Source: Aphis gossypii (taxonomy: Eukaryota > Arthropoda > Insecta > Hemiptera > Aphididae). From it: a DNA stretch of 64,000 nt. This document shows positions 25,265 through 38,769 of the stretch, one piece after another. The notes below the pieces were generated by a model that was given only the letters and a program-made list of their open reading frames with translations, was not told the origin of the DNA and did not search any database. The position numbers and the translations under genes were made by a program. The first letter of the stretch is position 1. The number at the start of each line of letters is the position of its first letter. The stretch is taken from contig NC_065531.1 in NCBI RefSeq assembly GCF_020184175.1, forward strand, positions 33,935,213 to 33,999,212, read 5' to 3'.

Positions 25265-27229
25265 GATAATAGTAACTAAATATGAATGTAAATCGAAGTC
25301 ATATTCTAGAAGGTCTGTGAAAATACGATTATAATAGTGGTGAAAGACTCTTAATTTATGAATAATGATATTATAGTGATTTGGCACATAAATCCACAAA
25401 AAACGTTAATGATATTAATAATAATAATATTAATGTCGTAAAACTTAAATAAGTTGTTTTAAAAAAAATAAAATAAAATTACGCACTTATTTATATATAG
25501 GAGATAAAATGTGGATATATAGTGGATATTAGTATATTATAAATGGTACACTGTACAATAAATAAACTCAGTCGTTAAACTCACTTTCTGAAGCTTAATA
25601 TTTATCTAGAGACAAGAAAATCTTATTATTTATTTGTTTTTATGTCATTATGCATATACGAAAGCTTTATACTCCGACGGCGGGTAAAACCATATGCAAC
25701 GCTATTGATAATGTGAAATTGTTAAAATCTTTCGTTTATATTTCAACTTAGCTGTGAATGAATGAATAGAATTAGACGATCGAATTTAAAAATTTTAGAT
25801 GGTAGCTCAACATTATTTTTTTTGTGCATGTGCTTCATTGGTGGTTGATACTAAACTGTTATTATTACAATTTAAATAACTTTATCTATTATATTTTTCT
25901 GTAATAAGAATACGATATAAATATTGATAAAAATGAATTTGAATTTTGTGTAACTTTATTTTATGTACTCGTATATTTATTTAACTACATGATACATAAT
26001 ACGCATTATAACATAGTTAAATGAAAACAATTTAAAATATTTTAAACACATTTAATAATTTTAAAATGTAATAATGGATTATAATATATTTTATGGACTA
26101 AAATTGTACTTTTATGACACGTTAAATATTTCCAAAATTACCTTTTTTGAGATATAATTTTTTTTTCAAGATAAGTCAAAACACATTATAACTACATAAT
26201 AATGATCAAAATATTGCCATACAATATATATTTTTTTATTATTATATTAACTATTTTATGTCCATAATGTTCACAAATATCGTTTTAAAAATGTAAAAAA
26301 AATATATACCAAATTATGTCACGTTGAGATCAAACATGATGATAAAAATATTAAAAACGTCGTTAGAATTTCTTTTACTCAGGGGAAAAATTATTTTAAA
26401 CATTAAATAAAGAAATATTATCGTATTATCATGTACTTAAATTATATTGTTGTTAAATGGGTCATGGATATTATTATGACCATAGCCCACGAAATATATT
26501 GCAGATTATTTGTACTCAGATATTTCGTTCAATTTAATATTTAAGAATTGTGATTTCATGTTAAATAATTTTTTTTTAGTTTCATAACTTATTTATGTAA
26601 TACATACGTTAAAAATATTAGTGTGAAAAATTGTATAAATGTATTTTATATTTTAAGAATACTTTTTAATAAATATATTTATTGTCTAATTATAATAAAA
26701 ATTATAAATTAAAGGTTTATTGTTGTCATCTCTATATAAATTGTATATCACATCTGTAAAATGAATTTTTATCTTTTGTATATATAAAGAATATAAGTTT
26801 TTTTAACAAACAAAATCGAAATCAAATCAAAATATAAACTATTGAATTGAGTCATAATATCTTAAAACCGTTTTGAATGTTTAGACGCTTTTTAAATTTA
26901 TTAAATTATTTATGTTCCATATAAGTAAAACACATAATTACTTAATAAATAATATAAGATACGTAATAAGCCCCTAACTTTATATTTACGTAATTTACAA
27001 CCTAAAAAAATAACACACATTTACTTTAAAAACCGAGCATTTATTTTACTGTAAAATATTGAATGAATATTATTAAATATTATCATTATGGATTATACTC
27101 ACTCAATATTAAAGTAACTGGCAGGTTACATACAGTTTATCGGATATTAGTCGGATATGGAAAAACAAAAATAATATCGACCTGCACATAATAATATACA
27201 GTTACTGTTATTATAAATATCTATACATT
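25265..27229. other. AT-rich non-coding DNA
   Basis: No gene is visible. A small CpG-bearing patch at 25,660-25,720 has 7-bp inverted arms (tgcatat/atatgca) and is otherwise unremarkable. Confidence 0.65.
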
Positions 27230-27560
27230 GTTTACTGTGCGGACCGGAAGGGCGTTTTGAGTGTTGGCGATTTCCGAGTGTACCAAAATTTAAATTGCAT
27301 CAATATAGGTTCATCAATTGAGTAAAATATATTTATTTTTTATAATATAGTATCCATAGATAATAATAGTTGTAGTAGAGTAAGTTGGCGAGATAAAATA
27401 TCCTGGGGGTAGCGTAGAGCATACATTTTATTTGTCTCATTATTTTAGATTTACCATGCGGAAAAGTTTAAAGTTAACACATGGGATTCCATTTCGGAGT
27501 CAATGAAGTGACCATCAATGTCAGACTAGCCAAAAATAAATGCTTCCAGTAAATTAAGTC
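27230..27560. promoter_or_regulatory. GC-elevated block with ETS-type site
   Basis: This moderately GC-rich stretch opens with ggaccggaagggcg, containing ACCGGAAG (27243-27250), a full ETS-factor core. A second less AT-rich part lies at 27,380-27,540. No coding frame stands out. A candidate enhancer or promoter fragment on motif and composition only. Confidence 0.22.
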
Positions 27561-28009
27561 GATATACATGAAATCGACCTTTTGAAACACCATCATTTTT
27601 TATTATTATTATTATCATATTATAATATATGTTTAACTTCACCGTCTATGAACTACGAATATAAAATTGTATGGTAAAACGAACGTGAAATTCTCAAACG
27701 TAGCTTATTTATATATTAATACAACTTTAAGCGTAAACATCCACCTCTTACACTTGTCTTTGACTTTCGTCTATTTCACTATACATGAAATGGATTTATA
27801 ATATTATATTGTACAAATTATGTTTGTTATAATATGTACTACGGGCATTGAAGAAACACAATTGCTAAAATTCTCAAGATCACTAATTTGATTGACGGTG
27901 ATGATAATAATATTACTTTTGCCGATTTTAAGTGTTAACAGGACAAAATATAAAACATTAAATAGTCACTAGAGTCGTAATTGTGCTAATCTACAAATCT
28001 CCAAAACCA

Positions 28010-28720
28010 TAAGCAAAGCAAAAAAAAACGGACCTAGAGAGTGTGTCATAGTAAGCTATGTACACTCGGACAGAAATTCACTTTCTGACATTAACTCGAT
28101 GTTTTACGACTGTTCTCGGAGTTTTTTTTATGTCTATACACTTATCTAGAGGAAAAAGAAACTGTTGATAAAAACGACACAAATTCGGAGTACCGTGTAA
28201 ACTAGATTTCCAATAGTTTTACCAGGCCACTAAAATAACAAAAATGTTTCAAGCACTCCTATTTCATCATAATAAAAAGTATCTGTATAAAATTAATATT
28301 GTTCGCATCTCTTAAAATGTTGAAAGCTATACAGATGAAGAGTGACCCGATGACGTTAGATTTTCGATTTAATCACATGACTAAAATTTAATTTCACGTA
28401 CCACCATATTTTATTTCATTATAAAATATCGTCATATTTACTAAGTACCTATCTGTCTTTTGGCGAAATATGTAGCAGGTTAAAGCCATTGGAGTGTTTG
28501 AGATTTCCGTATCGTTATCGACCAGTCATCCGACGAACTTCGTTGTAAAATCACGATTCACGTTATATTTTACATATTAATGTAGTACATACCTACATAG
28601 CAAAGACGATGGAATCCCGGTAGAGGTCTTTTTTTACAAAAAAACAGAAGAACGGCGTTGCATTAGGAATTTGCCCCAAAACGTACACCAACGTAATGCT
28701 CGTTTAGGATCCACGTTGTT
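28010..28720. promoter_or_regulatory. Patches of raised GC, function unknown
   Basis: Two patches (about 28,020-28,130 and 28,480-28,720) are less AT-rich and CpG-bearing. A 60-codon plus-strand open frame at 28671-28853 starts at TTG and resembles nothing I know, so it is not called as a gene. Confidence 0.2.
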
Positions 28721-31190
28721 TGCAAAAATATTCATTTATTATAATCTCCGTTTAATGCGACACAGTGTAAACGCTAAGTTTGTTCTTTGTTATTATAATC
28801 TATGTTTTAAATTTGCAAGCGTTAGTTGTTTTTTTTTCATCCTGGAAATATAATAATTAACAAAACAATTTTACGCCTTTTTAGGGTACGTGCAAAATAC
28901 GATTATTTTTATTTCTTACGATTACATGTAACATAATTTTACTTTTTGATGATGTAATGTTTTTGTCGTTATTATATTATAATTACTTGTTTAATAAAAT
29001 CGGGAATAAATTAAAACGCATTCACTGAGAATCTTCTTACAGAAAATTGGATAAGAACTACATTTAAATTTTGATAAATACGTAAATTTGCGTAATTTTT
29101 AAAATAGATTACTATATTTTCTATTCTTTTGCAAATATTAGTTAATACTGAATATTAATGAAATATTAAAATAAACAATTAAAAAAAAATTCAAACTTAA
29201 TTCATAGTTCAATAATATTTGGGTTGTTAGGTACATTTATTTTTCTTATATAACTAATTAAAATTAGTTTTTTCATTCAAATGCATTATTAGATATATGT
29301 TTTTTTTTTTTTTTATTAGAGAGATGAACTTTAAAAATGTTTACTTTTTATCAAAGACGAAAGATAAATTTAATTACAACTCTATAATACTTTGTTCTGA
29401 AATGTTTCCTTCTTTAACTTCCCAACACTCAATCTTACTACTTCTGAACTTAAGACGTTTGATTTTTATTAACGAGTCCTCGGAAATGTGATGTATTTAT
29501 TATTGAACGAGTTACAATATAGAATGTATTTATCTGTTTGTATCTACTTATATATTACTCATCAATTTATAATCAAATACGGCACAAAAGCCAATAAAAT
29601 TTTGAGATTCAAAACGAACTTATTCATTAAAATTGTATATCACATTCATTATTTATTTTATCTCTTCAATAAGATAATAAACATGTTAGTGTGAAAACTA
29701 AAGGAGTACATTTTATTAATTTTAGTAAAAACATAATAGATTTAGAAATTAAATTCGTCGTAATTAAATAAATATTATTTTATGTTTATTTTAGTAAATC
29801 TATATAATAATATAATTTTTTATACGTTAACTATATAAAAATATAATTATATTATGTAGTTCCAAACTTCTGATAATGATGGTATGAATAAAATAGTTAA
29901 AATCGTTTTAGAACAATGAGTTTTAAATATTTTAAATATTTTAAAATTTAGTGTCAAAACGATTATGTATTTTTTTTTAGACAATGGATTATGCAAAGTA
30001 GTATGGTAGATGAGATTAAAATATCGTCTCAATAAATCACATACAGCCAATAATCTTTGTAATTAAATAATAATTAGAATGAAAATTGACCAGCATAATT
30101 GATTGGAGAAACAGCGATTACCTTCCATTTAAATAATTGGTTTTCCAATCACGAACAGCTGATAAATCACTGACCACAAATAAGTACCTTTAAAAATAAA
30201 TTTAATACAATCAAAAAATAAGATTCTCGTACGAAAAAAAACATGTTGATAATTATATAGTTATTATCTCATTTTTAACATTTTTTATTAAATCAATATC
30301 CATATTTCATATGATAATATGTAAAAACCTGGCATCGCAAGAACTATGGATGTGTTAAAAAGTTTGAAACATTAGTTTGTTTGTATAAGAGATACATATG
30401 CACATGTTATTTAGTTTTATAAAATTAAATATTATCAATTTTAGCTTTGAACAATTCAAACCATACTGTTTATTTATAGCCCAATGGGTTATTGTTTCAC
30501 CACAATATATACTTAAGTAATAATAATTACATTTGTCTCAATAAATCAATCAATTTTATCTATCTCAAACGATTATAATATTATTCTGTTGAAATATTAA
30601 TTACATTTTGTAAAGAATCTGGCTTAGATTTTTCTAAAAAAAAAAAATAATAATAACAATCATGATAATCATATAATCATTGATTAGTTAAATATGTGGT
30701 AGAATGTTCATACGTTAAAAAATATAAACTCGGAAAATTTTATTTCTTAAAAAAATGGATCTATGATAATATAAATTAGGTAATTTATGTGTCAAATTAA
30801 AGTTTATTATTTATTGGTTTATTATTGGCTGTCTTAATACTTTAGTATTAAACAGTATTAAATATAATATGTTATTATATTATATTGTTGTTTTACCATC
30901 ATTTTTCGTTAAGTAATTTAGAATACCCATATTGATTTTATTTTAACTCAGAGTATGAAAAACAAACAAAACTTATCAAAAATCTGGGATGGCTGTGAAT
31001 GATTAAACAATTTTAAGACGATGGAATGGGTGAATATTTTTCACCTTGTGTACCGCAATTCCACTAAAACGAATAACCATGTGATACCTACTATGCGTGT
31101 TTATCATCAAAATAAACAATAACAAACATGTTTTAGTGTATTATTTTTATCTCACAGGTTATTATTTCTACAGTCTTCGATGTATTACAG
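28721..31190. other. AT-rich non-coding DNA
   Basis: No supportable gene. A less AT-rich patch at 30,090-30,190 contains a CAGCTG E-box and two ccaat/attgg words close together. The rest is AT-rich. Confidence 0.6.
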
Positions 31191-31410
31191 ATCATCGGTA
31201 TATTTAACATTTTATAACGACATCTCGTATGTATACACACAAGAGGGCGTTATCTTTTACAACGTGATAGCTGATAGGTTATATTATGTACCTATATATA
31301 GTAAATAATTTCTAGTGAAGCCGAGTTTAAGCATTGTCTGTGGTTTTTTTGTCATCTCGCCAGAAAAGTACAGACATTTATATTACTCGTACCCTCGTCA
31401 CATGTTCTAA

Positions 31411-31428
31411 ACACACACACACACACAC
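31411..31428. repeat. (AC)9 microsatellite
   Basis: Nine AC units. They explain the Cys-Val run in the overlapping minus-strand open frame. Confidence 0.9.
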
Positions 31429-31589
31429 CACACTCTCAAACAAATATACGTTATAGGTATAAGCGTATGGCTTTTTTGACGTGTTGGTTTTTTTTTTTTT
31501 AAATGTTATTATTGCGTATGTCGATTGCAAGTAAAATATCGGCTGGAAAAATAATAACTGTTGGAGCGATAAATAACATGCTAGCGGAA

Positions 31590-32310
31590 CAGCAGTATTG
31601 CTGTACGAGTATCGGGGCCGATAGATGGACAAACACATGCAACTAACTCGGATAATCGAGGGGACTTGGACGGTTCATGCGTGTCAAGATCGGGGATGAA
31701 ATTCCGGCAAATTTCGCGTAACACCGTTATGCACAACGCGTATGATAGATGCTACCCACCGACCGGGTATTTTATGAGTGGTTGTCCGGGATTGTAAATC
31801 GGAATCCGGGTGGTGTTTTTCATTTGCACTGCTATCTTTCCACCGGTATTTCATAAATTACAACGATCGGGTCTAGCACACTCATGTATACATACCACTA
31901 AACTCGAGACCCGAAGAAATGATATATTGCGACTAGTTTTTTGTCACACGTTTTATTGGATAAGTACCTCTGTGTGTCCTCTGAAAGGATTCGTCCGGGC
32001 GATTACTTTTGTGTGCAGCTACCCCTTTCTCCTATTCCAACTACCATTAGATGGCGTACAGGCAGTATTGACGGCCGTGACCGGCTGGTGGGTGGTAGAA
32101 AGGAACGTCTGCGCTCGCGGAAATCCCAGTCTCAGGTGTTTTTCCGAATGGCCGAAGTCCTCACGTATTAAAGACGACGCCACTCATGTCGTTTAAAATA
32201 CGGTATATACATCACTTATATGGCACACCCTATTCGGTCCAAGGTCTAAATAATATACGATCGCCTGAATGCTCTCCATTTGCCACTGACACCGCTAAAA
32301 AAACACTTAA
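31590..32310. promoter_or_regulatory. Large GC- and CpG-rich island
   Basis: This is one of the most GC-rich parts of the window. Two overlapping plus-strand open frames cross it (128 and 76 codons). Both begin at non-ATG codons and overlap in different frames, and neither contains a recognisable domain. GC-rich islands lose stop codons by composition, so length alone is weak evidence. Notable words are tgacggccgtgaccggctgg (about 32,069) and caggcagtattg, an initiator-like CAGT. Candidate promoter with first exon, or enhancer. Confidence 0.3.
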
Positions 32311-33900
32311 TCGTTGATCATTTTAAATAAAATGTAATGCCTTTATGATCAATCTACCTTAGGATAAAAAATATTACGTTGTTATTATTATTTTTTATAC
32401 ATGCTTTTTAAAAATAAAAGACGAACGCGTGGTCTTGCGACGTATCGACCAGTCCATAGCAATAAAAATAAAATAAAACCCCAGGTAAAGTATTGTACAC
32501 TTCCATAGTCAGTCGAAATACTTCAGAAAATAAGATTAAAACGATGAATAAAATAAAAATGTTTGCTCATAAGATTTAAATAGTGTTTTATAGTATTATC
32601 ATGAAAAATAATTTCGTGTATTTTGGTCGATAGTTGTAAATGTGAAATATTAATATATGCAAACCGTTACGGTAATATCGTAATGTGAACGTACACACGG
32701 TATATATTATTATTGTTATTATTATGTTATTATGTCATACAGCAACATTAGTAAATAATACTATAATACGATACGATATACTTATGCATTGAAATTCAAC
32801 GTAAAACAATTTTAAACTGACAGCTTTTATGAAGATTATTGAAATTTATAGTTACCTCATAATGTACATTAGATTTGTGTATTGCCATTAATGTCTTAAC
32901 CGATATTAATTTAAATATCAGTCAAACAATATATTATTGTATAGTTATTGCTATGTACTCGTTAACTTTAAAGAGTGAATATAAATAATAACTATTCATG
33001 AAAGAAAGTAAATAATATTAACACTCGTTGTTCAATATAAGTCATATTTTTTTTTAGATAAATTAGGTTAACATTTTCTTCAAACTGAATTTATTGCACT
33101 ACACCTATTTTTAATTATAAAATAATGTCAGGGTGCAGTTACTCAATAAGTATTATATTTTTTTTTTTTAGCTAAACGGGAAAATATTTTATGAGAATCA
33201 TTATAATATATTTGACTCAAAATAATTGAATTCTCCATAATTTATCAAATTAATCTTCAAAAAATAATAATTCTAATATAAGCTCTATAGCCTATAATAC
33301 GATACCACATTTCACGGAACACGCATGATGTGTATGTTAATAATTCATTATCAATATCGATTAAAAAGTGATAATACTATATCAATATGCTAATAAATTC
33401 ATAAATTATAATAAGAGGTTGAATGTCCACGAGGTGTTAAAATATAATACATTATACTTCTATTAATATGCAAATGCGGATCAACTAGAAGCATAGTAAC
33501 GATATCACTATAATATATTATTGCTACTAGAAGCCAATATTCCAAATGTAAAATTAACGAAAAAAAATAATGTAAAATACAATCATTTCATTAATCTATA
33601 ATAACTGCGATGGTTGTATGAGATAAGGTATACGGTAGTATAATTAGTATTATACGATGATCCCAATCTTAATTTATAGTAAGCAAAAAAAAAAAATATA
33701 TTATCTTTTAATTTTTCAATTTACTGTTTTGTAAACTGATTAATTCTTTTTTTTAAATGGAATAATTGCGTTTAATAATATAACGTAAAAAGGTTTACAA
33801 AATGAAAAATGTTGATATTTTTATGTCGATTACACTGGTAGCTATTCTAGTCTCATATTGAACTCAGGATGGAATACAAATTAAAATTTCATTTTGCTAG
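32311..33900. other. AT-rich non-coding DNA
   Basis: AT-rich sequence with scattered CpG words near 32,430-32,460. No gene or element is identified. Confidence 0.6.
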
Positions 33901-33919
33901 GACACCTTAATTGGTATTA

Positions 33920-34010
33920 AAACTGTCGGTGTCACAACAACGCCCATGTACCCGACCCGTCACCTGATTCTCTACGGAAAAGATCCGCTGACGGGTCTAA
34001 CCGTCTATAA
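33920..34010. promoter_or_regulatory. GC-rich island centred on a 9-bp inverted repeat
   Basis: Perfectly complementary arms gacccgtca (33954-33962) and tgacgggtc (33989-33997) flank a 26-nt loop. The surrounding 90 bp is much richer in GC than the flanks. Each arm carries a TGAC word, so paired factor binding is as plausible as RNA folding. No coding frame is evident. Confidence 0.35.
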
Positions 34011-35372
34011 GATTCAGATAAAATTAACGGATCGTTTTTAATGAATTTTACACTGAATTTTAAATGATGTCAAAACTACGACCACTTAATACTTAAGAAC
34101 AGATGTGTTGTACCGTGAAACGCTTTTGTAAGACATTAATTTGTTGAACCGTTGGTGTGATTACAGATATCGTGACAGTCATTTTAACGGGTCATCACAA
34201 AGAATTTTAATAAAACAATCACAAACATAACTTATTAAAACCTCGATAAAAAAAAAAAATAATAATAAAATTTGTTGGTCCAATGATATAGAAAGGATGA
34301 ATGAAAAATAATAAAAGTATTGCAATAAATAAAAGGCTATCACGGTTATTATCAAATTATTTTACCTAATTTGATATTTGAGTATAAGTTATACCAATCA
34401 CAAATAAATTGTGCTTATTTATTTTATAATATTCTTCATATTTTTTACTTTTACATATAAAATTTAAATATTTATAATTTATAATAAAGATTTTTAATAG
34501 TAAATATATAAAGGAAAAAAAAACAAAATAAGTTAATATCAAATGTAATCAAAAGAAATTAAAGGAACTCCGGAAAAAAATTTCAAAGAAAAACGTACAC
34601 TTCTAACGAAAACACATATACAAATCATTTTACTTTATATTAGTTTATAAGTGTATACTTTCATAATTAAAAATATCAACTGTGGATAATATGTTAAATT
34701 TAAATTTAATAATAAGCCATTGAAAACGAAAATCTATTTAGGGTGGAAAATTGTATCAACTCTAAACAGTTTTTTATAATTAATTTGTATAAGTATGATT
34801 TGTATTTAATATATTTTTTATTTTTATAATATGGTTATGTGTACCAAGGTTTATAAACAATATCGAAAATTAAATGTAATAATTAATTATTATTGATAGC
34901 ATTATAATATCATAATATACTATTTTTATTCATTTATAAACCAGTATTACGTACTAACAATTTAAAAAAATGAACATTTTATTATTAAAATATTTTGTAT
35001 AAATCTTAGTCATCATATGTTTCTTATATCAATATTTTTTTTCTAAAAAATAGTAATCTAAAAGTATTTGCAAGTAAATAAATGTTTTTATGAACTAGAA
35101 TTAAATTAATTAAATTGTGTCCCGTTTAACGTACAAATTATTCGAATATTACAGTTTAGTGAAATTATAATGTTTATAGTTTCTTAAAATGTACTTATAT
35201 TATTATAAATTATGATTTTGTGAAAAAAATACAATTTTACTCCAAATTCTATAGTAATAATTATTTATACATTATTTTAGAGCTATGAAGTTAAATATTT
35301 AGACTGTAACAAATCGTAAGAGAGTAACGTATAAACTATGTTATTCATAATAAAACAGTTGTGGTCAAAAAT

Positions 35373-35493
35373 GAGGCGTTAGTAATTTCAGATGCTTTAA
35401 GTAGTGGAACGGAATAACATCGATTTTATATCGAAATGTTTTTCTTTTGTAAAACACTTTTGGTGTAGTACAGAACAACAAAAATATAAAGGC
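35373..35493 (+). repeat. Dispersed repeat copy 2
   Basis: Aligns in the same orientation with 4831-4948. It begins gaggcgttag, shares atttcaga and tttaag, and ends with tagtacagaacaacaaaaat, which matches 15 of 19 bases of copy 1 just before its A run. Copy 2 is about 15 bp longer and more A-poor at its end. The two copies are about 30.5 kb apart, so this is dispersed rather than tandem. The family is unidentified. Confidence 0.5.
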
Positions 35494-36352
35494 ATCACAG
35501 CTATATATTATAAATTGCCCTTTAAAACGGAAATTTATTGAACATCCTGATGGCGAATGGTGAATTAATGTTATTCAAGATTTATTTTTGACAAAATAAC
35601 ATTATGTTTGATGAAACATTTTCCGTTTAGGCATTTAGGATCATTATTTCACTATAATCTATTGTTTCGAGATCTGAAGAGAGTACATACCATATTATAG
35701 GGATGAATGCATGACATAGCAATGGCCAACAGTGAATTATTTTATTTTTGGTCTTTTAAATACCTACTCAATATAATATTTAAATAAAAATTAACAAACT
35801 AACGTTAATATTTTTTATTTCAGGTTAATATCAAAAACATTTCAAATCAATTTCAACGATTCATTTAGTAAGTAATTGTGCGCTTCAATAGAATTATATT
35901 TAAATTTAAATAATTTAATTTTACTATCATAATTAAGCAAGTGTTATAATCCACATTTCAACAGTCAACAGTCAAATATGTATTGTTTTTTCTTTAGTTT
36001 AGTATTGTAATCAAACGATTAACACTGACTATTAATGTTTAAATCAGAACACTATGAAGTGTAAAATATATGAAATTTTACAAAGCCCAAAAAAATTCCT
36101 ATCATTATTATCATAATACAAAAAATCATTATAGTTTAAAATTCCATTACAACTGTATACCGAACGAAAAGATTAAATAGTGATGTAATTTTCAACTAGG
36201 TCATAATATGATGATTCTTATCATACTAATATTATTATAATAACTTCCGACTTAATATTTTTAGATTATTGATTCATTATTTATTTTAAAATATAAAAAT
36301 AATACTTACAAATTAGATTAAAAACCATTATGATTTCTGATATTACGATTAT

Positions 36353-36367
36353 AACCGCATCAGGTGT
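36353..36367. promoter_or_regulatory. Adjacent Runt-like and T-box/E-box-like words
   Basis: AACCGCA (36353-36359), a Runt-domain consensus word, is directly followed by TCAGGTGT (36360-36367), which fits T-box or Snail-type factors. The local sequence is less AT-rich. Short motif matches only. Confidence 0.15.
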
Positions 36368-37683
36368 CCTATGTTTTTGTTTTTTGTGGGTTAACGACAG
36401 TAAGGATTTTAACCTTCAAATGTAATATCTTATGCATGGTTTATTAATAATAAGAATTTAAAAACTTAAAAGAATATACTACGAAAAATATATTTTGTTA
36501 TACCATATTATGCTTTAGTATTGTGCAAAAAATGTTTAAATGTGTAGCACATTTGGTTCTTATTTATAATTGAAAAAAAAAATACTAGAAATTCTTAATT
36601 TTTATAATATTATATAAATATTTTAATAACATATTATTGAAATTAATAATTAATAATTTTTTTAGTTATTAATTATATTATTCGAAAATAATTTGAATCA
36701 AATAAATTTGTATAAGAACTTTATACTATGTATAAAAATAATTAAAATATTTGCGTGGTAAGTTATAATGCTAAAATATTTGCTTTAAATATTTCAGTTA
36801 AACTAATATTATATAATTATTATGTATACAAAAACAAAATATTTCTGCAGAATTAATAAAATAAAATCTAGATATTGATTTCATAACATTTTTTATATTT
36901 ATGTAATTAAATAAATAAACTTATATTATTATTACTCAATTAAAGCATATAAATAATTGTTTTTGAGTATAAAAAATTGAATTATTAAAATTAGCAAGTG
37001 TTATTTTTATTGAACAAGTATAAACTTGGATAACTAACAATCTGTGTTTAAATAAAACACTCAAATTACGTACTATGTTGCATTCATGTTTTAATCATTG
37101 TTAATATTCTAACATATTTATTTTTTGTCTCAATGAGCCTAGTATTTTAACTCATACTTTGATAATAATAACAGTTTTATTTTCAATAAAAATAATAGTA
37201 AATTTATAGTGTTAAACTATAATTTCAATAACGATTATAAAAAATGAAAAAAAAAACAATAACAGTATACAGTTATACAATTTTTCAATCAACTATTTAT
37301 TATTGAAACCGTTGACAATCAAATCCATTGAATAATTTATTTATATTTATAATTCAACAGACAACCTGTAGTTGTTTTGTTTATAAATACTGTTGTATAT
37401 TTGTAATTGTCTTTATGAAATTATTTTATTATTATTTATATGAGTTATTCAAAACTATAACTCTTATATTAAATTAAATTAATCTTAAAATAGAAAAAAT
37501 GCGAGTATAATTAAAATTACCAACTTACGAATAAAATTTAAGATAATGTTTTTGTTTATCATAGACACATTTTAAATCATTAAATTTTTAATTCTACAAT
37601 TCCAAGATTTATACATAATTGTTATCTTTGTTAGAAATTACATCGCATGTGCTTATCATGTCTTATTATAACATGCTTTAAAA

Positions 37684-37707
37684 TATTAAAATTTTAAAAT
37701 TTTAATA
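37684..37707. repeat. Perfect 24-bp AT palindrome
   Basis: The sequence reads identically on both strands over 24 bases and consists solely of A and T. AT palindromes form readily in such DNA, so no function is claimed. Confidence 0.6.
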
Positions 37708-37818
37708 CAAAATATGTTTATTTTATAAAAATATATTATAAAAAATCCTCAGAAATAAAATTTTTTTAGCACTAATGTCTATTAGCATTTTCCTTTTTAA
37801 TATGAATGGTTTTATGCA

Positions 37819-37840
37819 TTTTTTTTTTTTTTTTTTTTTT
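37819..37840. repeat. 22-base T run
   Basis: An uninterrupted homopolymer. It may be the reverse-strand poly-A tail of a retroposed sequence, but I saw no recognisable element beside it. Confidence 0.9.
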
Positions 37841-38235
37841 AATAAGTGATAAAATAAATTATACATAACAATATTAAAGTCTATTTTAGTTGGACGGCGT
37901 GAAGTATAGGCAATTTCGGTACATCAACGTGTAGGTGTTATTTTAAACTATTGTTTGTTCACTATTTAATCAATAATTTTATATTATTTTTCTTCGTGGC
38001 GACAACATGTAATATACTTAGGTAAATATACATTATTTCCGTTTAAAAGAAAATTATTGTGTAGTCTCAGGTTTAAAATAACACTAAAGCTGAAAAAAGC
38101 ATTTTAATTAATCCACCAGTTAGGTATTCATAATACAATTTTTATTTGACTACAATATTACTCGTTTGATAAAATATTGAAATGCCTTTCAAACGTTTAA
38201 TTGTAAAAAAAAAAAAATAAATAATGTATTTAAAT

Positions 38236-38268
38236 TATATTATTATTATTATTATTTTTTTTTTTTTT
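38236..38268. repeat. (ATT)n followed by T run
   Basis: About six ATT units run into a stretch of about 15 T. It lies just left of the T-box/TEAD motif block. Confidence 0.85.
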
Positions 38269-38279
38269 ATATGCTATTG

Positions 38280-38335
38280 TGTTTCTGGGCCGATTGAAAT
38301 ATTTTATCACACCTGAATCGACATTCCAGATCACT
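38280..38335. promoter_or_regulatory. Short block with T-box and TEAD/Scalloped consensus words
   Basis: TCACACCT (38307-38314), a full T-box half-site, and ACATTCCA (38321-38328), the MCAT word bound by TEAD/Scalloped, are 6 bp apart in a small block that is more GC-rich than either flank. Inferred regulatory element. Confidence 0.25.
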
Positions 38336-38456
38336 GCATATAAATACATTGATCATAATATTTAATATGCTATTTGTAATTAAATTTAACGCATAATAAA
38401 TGTGTCTCAAAGAATATTAAATTTAAGCATGATATTAGAAATAAATTCAATTTTTA

Positions 38457-38750
38457 ATGAAAAAACAAGTTATTTTGTTCTACTTTACTCCAAATAATTT
38501 AGCGTCTGAAATATATATATATTATTTCAATACTTGGCATAACGACATTTGTTTTATTTATTTCATCAAACATATTTGCATGTCATCTTCAAACAATCAC
38601 ATTTTAGTAAATACGAGTGTTGTTGACGCTAACTATTTAAATATTTACACTGCAGAAAACAACACCAATATTAAAAAGCCAGTATTTAAGTACCCTAGAA
38701 AATGTTTTAATATATTACCTCATAATCAGTTACAAATTATTTTCACTTGA
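38457..38750 (+). other. 97-codon ATG open frame, probably not a gene
   Basis: This frame has a true ATG start. It lacks domains, a signal peptide or resemblance to known proteins, and its codons follow the AT bias. For random DNA of this composition and length I estimate about one frame this long by chance. It is listed because it is the longest ATG-initiated frame in the window. Confidence 0.08.
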
Positions 38751-38769
38751 CACCTTTACAGTAATTTTA

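Larger units (their letters stand above)
34021..38235. other. AT-rich non-coding DNA
   Basis: Mostly AT-rich filler. It contains the dispersed repeat copy at 35,373, a small motif pair at 36,353-36,367, a perfect 24-bp AT palindrome at 37,684, a 22-T run at 37,819-37,840, and an isolated GC-raised patch at 37,890-37,945 of unknown nature. Confidence 0.6.

Noticed and set aside
31810..32196. 128-codon plus-strand open frame
   Set aside because: It starts at GTG, lies in a GC-rich island where stops are rarer, overlaps another frame and has no recognisable domain.
38457..38750. 97-codon ATG frame as a real gene
   Set aside because: By my estimate about one such frame is expected by chance in this length and composition. 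No domain or codon bias supports it, so it is kept only as a very low-confidence entry.
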